A stretch of 44,023 nt of DNA from Singulisphaera sp. GP187 (GTDB lineage: Bacteria > Planctomycetota > Phycisphaerae > Phycisphaerales > SM1A02). The position numbers were made by a program, and so were the translations under genes. Positions 9,186 through 17,800 of the stretch are shown here, piece by piece (position 1 is the first letter of the stretch; the number at the start of each line of letters is the position of its first letter). The notes beneath the pieces were generated by a model, which ran no database searches, was not told the origin of the DNA, and was given only the letters and a program-made list of their open reading frames with translations. The DNA lies in NCBI GenBank assembly GCA_945871445.1, contig CAMBWI010000013.1:1-44023 (forward strand). Reading direction: 5' to 3'.

Positions 9186-9211
9186 TTGTGACCTGGTTGG
9201 GATGTTGGGTC
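9186..9211 (+). promoter_or_regulatory. putative ECF-type promoter motif, proximal copy
   Basis: TTGTGACC (9186-9193), 15 nt, GTC (9209-9211). A transcript starting about 8 nt later would have a leader of about 50 nt to the sigma start at 9269. This suggests autoregulation, as is usual for ECF sigma genes. Confidence 0.35.
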
Positions 9212-9268
9212 TTTGAGCCGAGGTTTTAGGCCTAGGTTTTTAGGCATTCTCGACAGGAGGAGATGGGT

Positions 9269-9817
9269 ATGGAAAACGAAGACTGGATATTGATGCAAGA
9301 AGTCGCACAAGGCAAGGAATCTGGCCTGCGGACGCTCTATGACCGTTTCGGAACCCTTGTTTTTCGCAACGCATGTCAGGTATTAGGCTCTGTTTCCGAA
9401 GCCGAAGACGCCACACAAGAGGTCTTTGTCCAAGTTTGGCGTACTGCAGATCGTTATGACCCAACCCGCTCAAAGTTGATTACCTGGGTGATGCTCATTT
9501 CCCGCAGAATGTTTATCGACCGTCTTCGCCGCCGAATGGTCCGTCCACACTCGATTTCTTTGGACGAAGGTCTGCACGATATTGCCTCTGCTGACACTCG
9601 GGACAACGAAATGAAAGAAGGAAGTGCAGCCATCCGCCGGCGCATGAGTGAACTTCCAGAATTGCAGAGAGAAGTGATCGAAAGGGTCTATTTGCAAGGA
9701 TTTTCGCTTCGGGAAGTAGCAGAACAGCGTAATATGCCTGTTGGAACGATAAAAAGTGCTTTGAGCCGTGGTTTGGGAAGACTGCGCGAAAAGTTTGGTA
9801 TGGAACAGTCTGGCTGA
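9269..9817 (+). CDS. ECF-family RNA polymerase sigma factor
   Basis: This 182-residue protein has the two conserved ECF regions. Sigma region 2 runs over about residues 15-85 (LYDRFGTLVFRNACQVLGS, then EDATQEVFVQVWR and the DPTRSKLITWVMLISRRMFID segment). Region 4 covers about 120-178, with a helix-turn-helix (FSLREVAEQRNMPVGTIKSA) followed by the basic recognition helix. It resembles the SigK-like ECF group regulated by RskA-like anti-sigma factors, and such a gene follows. The second ATG at 9269 was preferred over 9263 because the strong AGGAGG site (9255-9260) is then 8 nt away rather than 2. This is one of the strongest Shine-Dalgarno sites in the window. It directs RNA polymerase to a stress or envelope regulon that cannot be identified here. 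Confidence 0.93.
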   Translation: MENEDWILMQEVAQGKESGLRTLYDRFGTLVFRNACQVLGSVSEAEDATQEVFVQVWRTADRYDPTRSKLITWVMLISRRMFIDRLRRRMVRPHSISLDEGLHDIASADTRDNEMKEGSAAIRRRMSELPELQREVIERVYLQGFSLREVAEQRNMPVGTIKSALSRGLGRLREKFGMEQSG

Positions 9818-9958
9818 TTTTGCATTTTCAGAGAATTTGTGTTTGAGGTTGAGGTTTGAGGGAATTGTGCGACAAAAGGGAGTTGCACTGCGTATTGGAT
9901 CATCAGAGGGAACGGTTGGCTTGTTGCCAATCTCCTCAGGAGGACTGTGGTGCCGAGT

Positions 9959-10028
9959 GGCCCGCAGTGGGAAAAAGGGACACGGCGGTGATTGCGCCTC
10001 TCCCGGACTGAGGGTTAAGGGCCCGCAG
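9959..10028 (+). repeat. 10-bp direct repeat in the sigma/anti-sigma spacer
   Basis: GGCCCGCAGT occurs at 9959-9968 and again at 10019-10028, exactly 60 bp apart, within the 233-nt spacer between the sigma and anti-sigma genes. Short hairpins (TTGGC/GCCAA and CTCC/GGAG) lie upstream of it. No gene was recognised in the spacer. Confidence 0.5.
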
Positions 10029-10050
10029 TTTTCTTCTGTCAGAGGTGTGT

Positions 10051-10968
10051 ATGACAACGTATTCGACCAACCGAGATGAAATTTTAGAGCTTGCCCAGTT
10101 AGAGGTACTTGGAGCACTTGAGAGTGCCGATTGTGCCCGACTTGAGCGGCTTTTCAGAGATTCAACCCCAAGCATTCAGCGCGAGGTTATTGATATGCAA
10201 GAGTTTGTCGCAATGCAATCGGCCTTATTGCCAGCAATCGAACCAGAGCGTTCACTCCGACTGCGAGTTTTAGCGTCTGTTGCTCAGGCGGTGGAAGAAA
10301 GCGATTCTGAACTTGTGCCCCTTGCCAAAATAGGAAAAAAGATGCACGGAAATTCCTCTGGATACAAATCGCCGCTTGACGAAACTGCAGGTGGCGAATC
10401 ATTCGCAACGACAGGAATTTCGCAAGCTCTCGGATCGAGTCGCGCAAATCAAATGCGAGTTGCAGAAGACACTCACTGGAGACGATCGGCTATGGTGTGG
10501 CGTGCGGCATGTATCGTCGCTCTTGGTGTACTCATAACTGTTTCAGCTTTCGAAGTATCGAATTCTCGGCAATCTGCGCGCATCAGCGAACTTGCTCTTC
10601 AAAATGCGACTGCAGCAGAATTGAAAGACTTGATCGGCTCAGGAATTGCTGAATTTCTTGATCAACGAAGCATTGTGAAGGGTTTGGTCGGAGTCACGCC
10701 TCGCGACAACGGAGCGGCAATCGTCTCGCTTTCATCAAAGCTCGATTCTGTGTTTGTCATGTGGTTTGACCTTCAGACTGCCCAAAAACTCTCATTGCAA
10801 ATATGGGATGCGGAGAGTGGAACCACAATCGATGTCGGATCATTTTCCGTCGGGCATCGGCTTGGTGGAACTCGAATCAGTTTGATGCCAAATATGGCAA
10901 CTCCCAATTCCAATTGGCGACTGACTGATGAGCGTGGAATTGTGCTGTTTTCCTCGAATCCAAAATAA
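10051..10968 (+). CDS. Putative RskA-like anti-sigma factor
   Basis: This 305-residue protein is placed right after the ECF sigma gene. Residues 1-75 form a helical anti-sigma-like domain (LELAQLEVLGALESADCARLE, an RskA/zinc-less anti-sigma pattern). A linker follows, then a single membrane segment at about 150-170 (VWRAACIVALGVLITVSAF), a short coiled coil and a C-terminal extracytoplasmic domain with the RskA signature of beta segments (VMWFDLQTAQKLSLQIWDA; IDVGSFSV). It would hold the sigma factor at the membrane until regulated proteolysis. The ATG at 10051 has AGAGG 5 nt upstream. The 233-nt gap to the sigma gene is larger than usual for such pairs. The overall assignment is good; the activating signal is unknown. 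Confidence 0.82.
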   Translation: MTTYSTNRDEILELAQLEVLGALESADCARLERLFRDSTPSIQREVIDMQEFVAMQSALLPAIEPERSLRLRVLASVAQAVEESDSELVPLAKIGKKMHGNSSGYKSPLDETAGGESFATTGISQALGSSRANQMRVAEDTHWRRSAMVWRAACIVALGVLITVSAFEVSNSRQSARISELALQNATAAELKDLIGSGIAEFLDQRSIVKGLVGVTPRDNGAAIVSLSSKLDSVFVMWFDLQTAQKLSLQIWDAESGTTIDVGSFSVGHRLGGTRISLMPNMATPNSNWRLTDERGIVLFSSNPK

Positions 10969-10986
10969 AGACCCCTGCGCTAGAAA

Positions 10987-13005
10987 TTAATCTGCGGCGC
11001 GCCTGAGCCATTCTTCTTCGTACTTTGATTTCTCTCGCTCGACGAGAGTTCGATCATCAAGCAAGGTGTTGGTCTTCTTGCGGTCGGCATACACCGCTGG
11101 ATCGCCAAGTTGTTCGTCGATTTTCGCAAGTCGAGCATTCACATTCTGCAAATTGTTTTCCAGTTCTGTTTGGTCAAGACGCGAAAGTGGATTTCTTGGA
11201 TCAGCAGTTCGCTTGATGCGATCGCTCGAAGTGGTTCGAGGTCGAGACGCTTTAGGAACAGTTGACACCTTCAAATTTGTAGTTGCTTTCGATTGAGGCT
11301 TTGCGGAGTCCGTAGTCGCTTTCGCACTTTCTGCGGGTGGGGTTTTTGTACTTTCACCTCGAATTCGCTGTGCATCAAACTCTGCATATGTTCCTTGGAA
11401 GAGCTGCCACTTTCCATCTCCATCGATCGAAAGAATTTGATCGCATGTCGCAGTGAGAAGCGCTCGATCATGGCTAACCAAGATCAGAGTTCCGTCGTAT
11501 CCGCCTTCATCTGGAGGGAGAGAAAGCGCTTGCTCGAGTCGTTCTGCGCTTGGAATATCGAGATGGTTGGACGGTTCGTCCAAGATGAGCAAGTTGTGCG
11601 CGCCAGCGACAAGTCCAGCAAGCACCGCACGCGCGCGTTCGCCACCGGAGAGCGATCCAAGCAGAGATTCTTGGGCTCGACCAGAAAAGAGGAACGCACC
11701 TGCAAGGTCTCGCGCTTCTTGTTCTGAAAGTCGAACTCCATTCGCCCTTGGTGGAACGGTCATTTGTAAATATGTCCAGACTTCCTGAGTCTTGTCCAAA
11801 TGATCGTGCGTTTGTCGATACCACCCAACGGAAAGGCGGGGGCTGCGCTTGAGTACACCCTTGTCTGGTTTTTCATCGCCCATCAAGATTCGTAAAAGCG
11901 TTGTCTTTCCAGTTCCATTGGCACCAACAACGCCAAGCCGATCGCCTGGCTTGAGAGTGATTTCGAAGTCGCGCAAGAGAACGCGTTCGCCAAATGCTTT
12001 CGACACATCGTGCGCCGAGACGACGATGTCGCCAACGCGTTCAGCTCGAGGAAGTTCGAGGCGCATCACGTCAAAATCCACGGGTCTTTCGACCAAATTA
12101 TCGCGCTGAAATCGCTCGAGACGCGTCGCGCGGCCCTTGGCTTGTCGCGCGCGCTGGCCAGCTTTGTATCGAGCGATATACGCCTCTTCTCGCCCGATCT
12201 TGTCCTGTTGCTTTTCGTGAATGCGTTGCTGTGTCAACGCACGTTCGCGTCGCAAGATAGTGAAGTCCGCATAGTTGCCTGGATATTCTCGAATGCTTGC
12301 GTCGTGAATTTCGACAATCCGAGAGACAACGCGATCAAGCAACCAGCGATCATGGCTGACAACGACGACAGCACCAGGGAATTCATCCGCAAGAAAATCT
12401 TCAAGCCATCGACGCCCTTCGATGTCCAAGTGATTCGTAGGTTCGTCGAGCAAAAGAAGATCGGGTTCTTCAAGAAGTAATCGCGCAAGTCCCGCACGCG
12501 CACGCTGCCCTCCAGAAAGTTTGCTAACAAGCGTCGAAAACTGTGCGTCGATAAATCCGAGTCCGTGCAGAACAGCGTCGATTTTATGATCAACCGCATA
12601 TCCACCGCCACGTTCAAATTCTGCATCAAGCGCAGCTTGTCTTGTCAGCAGGCGATCAAGATCATCCGCAGTCGCATGAGAAAGTTGGTCGTAAACCTGT
12701 TCGAGTTCATGGCGAATTTCGCTCAGACGAGTGAACGCGCGCGCCGCAGCTTCTCGCAGTGTGTCGGTGGGCTCGATGGTGGGGTCTTGAGTGAGAAAAC
12801 CAACGCGACATCCTCTCTGCAGGCCGACAGACCCAGCATCGGGCTTCGCTTGTCCTGCAAGCAATCGCATCAATGTGCTCTTGCCGCAACCGTTTCGTCC
12901 GACAAGCCCGATCTTTTCACCAGGTTCGATGGACAGCACCACTCCATCAAGGAGGAGGCGTGTTCCATGTCCAAAGCGGACATTCGTCAACGTGGCAATC
13001 GGCAT
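10987..13005 (-). CDS. ABC-F family ATP-binding protein (Uup-like)
   Basis: This 672-residue cytoplasmic ATPase has two tandem ABC domains and no membrane segments. The first has Walker A GRNGCGKST (about 37-45), signature LSGGQRARAGLA and LLLLDEPTNHLDIE. The second has GANGTGKTT, LSGGERARAVLAG and LLILDEPSNHLDI. Between them is the ABC-F interdomain linker (EKQQDKIGREEAYIARYKAG and basic residues). The last 80 residues form a coiled coil as in Uup. ABC-F proteins act on ribosomes or, for Uup, bind branched DNA and ribosomes; the exact role here is not determinable. The start MPIATLTNVRFGHG is canonical. It converges with the anti-sigma gene with only 18 nt between the stops. Confidence 0.92.
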   Translation of the reverse strand: MPIATLTNVRFGHGTRLLLDGVVLSIEPGEKIGLVGRNGCGKSTLMRLLAGQAKPDAGSVGLQRGCRVGFLTQDPTIEPTDTLREAAARAFTRLSEIRHELEQVYDQLSHATADDLDRLLTRQAALDAEFERGGGYAVDHKIDAVLHGLGFIDAQFSTLVSKLSGGQRARAGLARLLLEEPDLLLLDEPTNHLDIEGRRWLEDFLADEFPGAVVVVSHDRWLLDRVVSRIVEIHDASIREYPGNYADFTILRRERALTQQRIHEKQQDKIGREEAYIARYKAGQRARQAKGRATRLERFQRDNLVERPVDFDVMRLELPRAERVGDIVVSAHDVSKAFGERVLLRDFEITLKPGDRLGVVGANGTGKTTLLRILMGDEKPDKGVLKRSPRLSVGWYRQTHDHLDKTQEVWTYLQMTVPPRANGVRLSEQEARDLAGAFLFSGRAQESLLGSLSGGERARAVLAGLVAGAHNLLILDEPSNHLDIPSAERLEQALSLPPDEGGYDGTLILVSHDRALLTATCDQILSIDGDGKWQLFQGTYAEFDAQRIRGESTKTPPAESAKATTDSAKPQSKATTNLKVSTVPKASRPRTTSSDRIKRTADPRNPLSRLDQTELENNLQNVNARLAKIDEQLGDPAVYADRKKTNTLLDDRTLVEREKSKYEEEWLRRAAD

Positions 13006-13035
13006 TTTCCGATACTACATATATAACCTGTGCAG

Positions 13036-13524
13036 ATGAACTCTTCACTGAATCAATCTGCAAATTGGATCTCGCGCTGGCGAGGATCTCGACTTTTCAT
13101 TATGCCGCTGGTCATTGTTTGCGTTGGGTTATGGATCTCATCCATGCAGGGGCGTTCGGCAACTGCGGAGTCGGAGCGAGTTCATCTTTTTTTGTTGCAG
13201 ATACTTGAAGAAACGGCACTCGACCAGCAGTCGATGACGCGCAGTCTTGATGCGAGCGATCCAATCATTGCGAAAGAGTTTCGCATGCGAATATGCAGGT
13301 CGGCAGGGCAGATGAAATCGGCTGTTCCTTTGATCGAAGTGAAGGGTGGCGATTTTGGCCTTGGTTCGGCTGGAAACGCGACCCATACTGCGCTTGCGTG
13401 TTATCAAGGCGGTGAAGCAATTGCTGTTCGCGTGATCGCAACGCCTGGAGAATCAGATATCAAAGTTGTCGGTGTCTTCGCGCCGAATGCGGCGGAGTTC
13501 AGTTCTCTCCAACTTCCAGATTGA
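13036..13524 (+). CDS. Hypothetical exported or membrane-anchored protein
   Basis: This 162-residue protein has one N-terminal hydrophobic segment at about residues 20-38 (LFIMPLVIVCVGLWISSM) that could be a signal anchor. A soluble domain with a central HTALACYQGGEAIAVRVIA segment and no recognisable family motif follows. The ATG at 13036 was chosen; a GTG at 13030 is also possible, and neither has a clear Shine-Dalgarno site. It starts 30 bp from the divergent ABC-F gene and ends 11 nt before the aminotransferase start, so it is probably cotranscribed with the latter. The function is unknown. Confidence 0.65.
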   Translation: MNSSLNQSANWISRWRGSRLFIMPLVIVCVGLWISSMQGRSATAESERVHLFLLQILEETALDQQSMTRSLDASDPIIAKEFRMRICRSAGQMKSAVPLIEVKGGDFGLGSAGNATHTALACYQGGEAIAVRVIATPGESDIKVVGVFAPNAAEFSSLQLPD

Positions 13525-13535
13525 ATGAGGAATGC

Positions 13536-14474
13536 ATGAAAGTATGGCTCAACGGAAAATTTGTTCCAGCGCAAGAAGCGAAAGTTTCGCTCTTTGATTC
13601 TGGTTTCCAGCACGGGGTGGGAGTTTTTTCATCGATGTGCGCAAAGCATGGCCGAGTATTTCGATTGATGTCGCATATGGAGCGTTTGAAGGCTTCGGCG
13701 GTCGAACTTGGTGCACTCGAAGTTCTGCGAATCGAACCTCTCGCAGATGCTGTCGAAATGACGCTCGCGCAGAACAATATGACGGAGGCTCGCGTGCGGA
13801 TGACTGTGACTGCAGGTGATCTGAAGATGTTGAAATCGCCAGGAGTCGAAGGAGAACCAGCGCGCAATGATCCGACCATCGCAATCGTTGTACAGCCACC
13901 GACTCCATATCCGCAAGAGATTTTTGAACGAGGTGTGCGCGTACGCATCGCCGATGCACGGGTCAATCCGCACGATCCATTTGCGGGGCATAAGACGCTT
14001 TGGTATTGGCCCAGATTGGCGGAGTTGCAACTTGCGGCGGCAGCAGGCTGTTCTGAAGCACTTTTCTTCACGATCAACAACCGAGTCTCTTGTGGAGCTG
14101 TCAGCAATATTTTTGTTGTGCGCAATGGAAGACTTATCACGCCGTGGGCACGCGGTGAAAGCAATGCTGGTATCGCTGCGCCTGTCTTGCCTGGAGTGAC
14201 GCGGGGGGCAGTGATCGAATGCGCACAAGAACGGGGAATATCCGTCGAGCGTGCGGACTTGACGATCGACGATATTTTGGGGGCTGATGAAATCTTCCTG
14301 ACGAATTCCAGTTGGGGGGTTCTGCCAGTTGTTGGCGTCGAAAAGAAAAGTATTGCAAATGGAGTCGTTGGAGAAATATCACAGCGACTTCGTGATGACT
14401 ATTTGCAGTTGGTCGAATCCGAGACTTTGAGTGCTTCGAGCGAGTCGAGCGAAGAATCTAGTTCGGACGAATGA
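13536..14474 (+). CDS. PLP-dependent class IV aminotransferase
   Basis: This 312-residue member of fold-type IV PLP enzymes belongs with the branched-chain and D-amino-acid aminotransferases and aminodeoxychorismate lyase. The N-terminus (MKVWLNGKFVPAQEAKVS, then FDSGFQHGVGVFSSM) is typical. The catalytic Lys is in AGHKTLWYWPRL, and the phosphate-binding region is SNIFVVRNGRLITP with LPGVTRG. At the position that usually holds Glu before the Gly-x-x-Ser-Asn motif the protein has Cys (VSCGAVSN). The last 15 residues are Ser/Glu-rich. Start 13536 has GAGG a few bases upstream. Substrate choice between branched-chain amino acids, D-amino acids and 4-amino-4-deoxychorismate cannot be made from sequence alone; no folate or branched-chain genes are adjacent. 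Confidence 0.85.
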   Translation: MKVWLNGKFVPAQEAKVSLFDSGFQHGVGVFSSMCAKHGRVFRLMSHMERLKASAVELGALEVLRIEPLADAVEMTLAQNNMTEARVRMTVTAGDLKMLKSPGVEGEPARNDPTIAIVVQPPTPYPQEIFERGVRVRIADARVNPHDPFAGHKTLWYWPRLAELQLAAAAGCSEALFFTINNRVSCGAVSNIFVVRNGRLITPWARGESNAGIAAPVLPGVTRGAVIECAQERGISVERADLTIDDILGADEIFLTNSSWGVLPVVGVEKKSIANGVVGEISQRLRDDYLQLVESETLSASSESSEESSSDE

Positions 14475-14829
14475 CTCGAACATTCTCTCTGCCTTCGGAA
14501 TCTCGCTGCGGGATCGAAGGTCGGCCTTGCGCGGCACCATTCAACCAACTCCGAACGATGCGGGTGATTGTCACCAGGAAAGCGATCGCAATGATGATTG
14601 CCACAAAGAGAGCAAGAAAGAAAAAGCCTGCGATGAAAAAGAACGCCACGATCGGAATGATGAGAAGCAGGAAGATGATCGCGCGGAGTTTGGATGGCTT
14701 GAAGGAGATGGACGTCGCGGGTCGATGGACATTGACGGAAGGAGGGAGTTGCACGGCAAGGTTCAGGATAGGGCGGGGTTCGTGAGTAGACGAATTGATC
14801 TGAAAATCCGAGCAAAGTTGAGCGCTCAA
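14458..14829 (-). CDS. Small putative membrane protein
   Basis: This fills the 376-nt gap between the aminotransferase and dnaE on the opposite strand. The 123-residue reading begins at TTG 14829; GTG 14754 is an alternative. It has a soluble N-terminal part, one long hydrophobic region split by Pro (IIFLLLIIPIVAFFF, then AGFFFLALFVAIIIAIAFL), and a basic Arg-rich tail. The hydrophobic run with basic flanks looks like real coding sequence, while the plus-strand reading is a low-complexity Lys/Arg frame. There is no ATG inside the gap (the nearest is at 14880, inside dnaE) and no clear Shine-Dalgarno site. It overlaps the aminotransferase end by 17 nt. The function is unknown and the start is uncertain. 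Confidence 0.5.
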   Translation of the reverse strand: MSAQLCSDFQINSSTHEPRPILNLAVQLPPSVNVHRPATSISFKPSKLRAIIFLLLIIPIVAFFFIAGFFFLALFVAIIIAIAFLVTITRIVRSWLNGAAQGRPSIPQRDSEGRENVRVIRPN

Positions 14830-14850
14830 TTTGCTCGGTGAAACTCTATT

Positions 14851-17800
14851 ATGAAAGAAATGGCGGGCGAGTTCGTTCATCTTCACCTGCACTCCGAATA
14901 TTCGCTGCTCGATGGTGGCAATCGCATCGAAGCACTTGTGAAGCGTGTCAAGCAACTTGGAATGACTGCGGTTGCAGTCACCGATCACGGCAATCTTTTT
15001 GGTGCGATGGAATTTTATGAAATCGCGCGCAAGAATGGGATCAAGCCGATCTTAGGGATCGAGGCGTATGTCGCGCCAGATCACGATGGCAAGGAAGGGG
15101 ATCGTCGAAGTCGAATCGCAACGAAAACTCAAGATGGTGGTTTTCATCTTGTCCTGCTCGCGCAAAATTTGACGGGATGGCGCAACTTGATGAAGTTGTC
15201 GAGTGATTCATTTTTGCAGGGCTTTTATCACCGACCACGCATGGATAAATCTACGTTGACGCAGTGGGGCGAAGGATTGATTGCGATCAATGGACATTTG
15301 GGATCGAGCATCGCGTTTCACTTGACGAACTTTGTCCAAACAGGTCAAGCGAGTCATTGGGCGCTCGCGCTGGATGAAGCGCGTTGGCACGCACGAACAT
15401 TCGCGCCAGATGAACATGGCGAGCCACGATTTTATATCGAACTTCAGCGGCATATTGCAGAGCAAGAACGAATCAATCCACTGCTCAAGAAAATTGCCGC
15501 AGAATTGAATTTGCCGTTAGTGGTTGACAATGACGCGCATTTTCTTTTGGAAAGCGATCACGATTTACACGACACCCTGTGCTGTATTTCGATGGCGAAG
15601 AACAAAGAAGATATGGCTCGAATGCGCTATCCCAAGGAACTTTTCGTCAAGAGTCCCGCAGAAATGGCTGCGACATTTTCGGAGCCAGATGAGCAGGAAG
15701 CGCTTGCAAATACCGTGCGAATCGCTACGCGCTGTTCTGTCGAACTGCCCCATGGAGAAAGTCACGCGCCTGTCGTACGCGTCAAGTCACCCAAAGAAGC
15801 GGCGCGATACAACGGTGGTGATCTGACGGAGTGGTTCAAGGAGTATTGTCAAAAATTCGAGTTGAGTCCATTTGACGGCGCTGGTCATGCTTCGCAAGAT
15901 GCATCAAAGATCGAATGTGATCGCGCATTGTCGATGCTCTGCGAGGCGGGTTTGATTTGGCGCTATGGTCCGCATGGTGTGACGCCAGTCATTCGATCCA
16001 GGTTGGAGCGCGAGTTGCAGATTCTGGCCAACAAATCGATCAGTGCATACTTCTTGATTGTGTGGGACTTTGTCAGTTGGGCTGGTCAGCGCGGAATCCC
16101 AGCCACGGCGCGCGGATCGGGAGTTGGAACGATGGTTGGATATGTCTTAGGTTTGTCGAACGCATGTCCTGAAAAATATGGGTTGCTCTTCGAGCGTTTC
16201 ACAGATCCAGATCGAAGCGAGTATCCCGATATCGATATTGATATTTGTCAAGATGGTCGCGGCATTGTTCTGGATTATGTCCGCAAGAAATATGGGCATG
16301 TTGCTCAGATCATTACATTTGGTCGACTCAAGGCTAAGGCTGCGATCAAGGATGTTGCGCGCACGATGGGCGTGTCAGTTTCCGAGGCGCAGCGATTGTC
16401 AGATCTGATTCCGAGCGAAGTGAATATCACTTTGCAGAAAGCGATCGACCGCGAGCCTGCGCTGCGTGCCGCACGCGATGAAAATCCGCTCATTCGAAAA
16501 GTTCTCGAGCACGCAATGGGGCTCGAAGATCATGCGCGAAATTCAAGCACGCACGCTGCAGGTGTTGTGATTTCGACTCAACCTCTGGAGAGCATCGTTC
16601 CTCTGTGTAGGGCAACAAGTGCCAGCGAGGAAACAATCACGCAGTGGGATGGTCCGACATGTGAGAAAATCGGTTTGCTCAAGATGGATTTTCTGGGACT
16701 GCGAACGCTCTCGACAATCGAATGCGCAAAGAAATTGATCCGAGAATCGCTGACTCCTGCTGCACAGTGGGCAGCCATTGGTCGCTCGGCAGAATTCGAA
16801 TCCAAAGATGGCAAGCGTGGCGCGGATCCGCTTGATCTCGATCGAATTGACTTCGCAGATCAGCGTGTACTTGCTCTCTTCCGTCGCGCCGAAACGGGCG
16901 GTGTTTTTCAATTCGAATCTGGTGGAATGCGCAAGACGCTCGCCGATATGCAGCCCGATCGTTTGGAAGATCTCATCGCGGCGAATGCGCTCTTTCGGCC
17001 AGGTCCGATGGAACTTATTCCCGATTATTGCAAACGCAAGGCAGGTCGTCAGGCAGTGCCGAGCGTTCACGAAGTTGTCGATCGATTGACTGCCGAAACA
17101 TACGGAGTCATGGTCTATCAAGAGCAGATCATGCAAGTTCTGCACCAGCTTGGCGATATTCCGCTGCGTGCTGCGTACACAATTATCAAGGCGATCTCGA
17201 AGAAGAAACAGGATGTGATCAACGCTGCGCGTTCGGACTTCATCCGTGGCGCAGGCGTGCGGGGGCTTGCCACCGATCAAGCGAATGATTTGTTTGATTT
17301 GATTCTGAAATTCGCCGGTTATGGCTTCAACAAGAGTCATTCGACTGGGTATGCAATCATCGCTTTTCAGACTGCGTATTTGAAGACTTACTTCCCTGCG
17401 CATTACATGTCAGCGGTGCTGACATTCGAAAGTCAGGCACAAAAGGTGGAAGATTGGGCGGTCTATCTGGAAGAATGCAAGCGGATTCTCTGGGCGGATA
17501 ACACATCTTCGCATCGACATGCTGGCGTCGAAGTGAAAGGGCCCGACATCAATCTGTCCACGATGGATTTCGCCGTCGTCTTTGGGCCAGACGAACCACG
17601 CGATCACCTGCACGGTCATGTTCGATTCGGATTGCGTGCGATGAAAGGTGTCAGTGATGGAGCAATTGGAGCGATCATCGAAGAACGCAATCGAAGTGGA
17701 CCATACAGAGACATCTTCGACTTATGTGCTCGCGTGAATTTGCGCGCCGTCAATCGATCATCGCTTGAGACGCTCATCAAGGCTGGAGTTCTGGATTCGC

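Larger units (their letters stand above)
8927..9268. other. 342-nt divergent regulatory gap upstream of the ECF sigma gene
   Basis: No gene was found here. The gap holds an 11-bp perfect inverted repeat (TATTGTGACAC at 8976-8986, GTGTCACAATA at 9097-9107), a third TTGTGAC at 9186-9192, an AT-rich hairpin (ATTTTTTC 9042-9049 / GAAAAAAT 9059-9066), a small CTCCT/AGGAG hairpin around 9023-9035, and an imperfect 13-bp direct repeat (9221-9233, 9234-9246) just before the sigma gene. It must carry the promoters of both divergent genes. Confidence 0.6.

Noticed and set aside
9818-10050. Possible riboswitch between sigma and anti-sigma genes (CCCGCAGTGGGAA recalls a cobalamin aptamer piece)
   Set aside because: The B12 box and other core segments are missing, and the context does not fit cobalamin control.
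14471-14785. 105-codon plus-strand frame between aminotransferase and dnaE
   Set aside because: Lys/Arg/Met-biased composition typical of the antisense of a hydrophobic gene; the minus-strand membrane protein explains it better.
16543-17403. 286-codon open frame opposite dnaE
   Set aside because: Cys/Arg-rich shadow sequence without domain motifs, fully inside dnaE.
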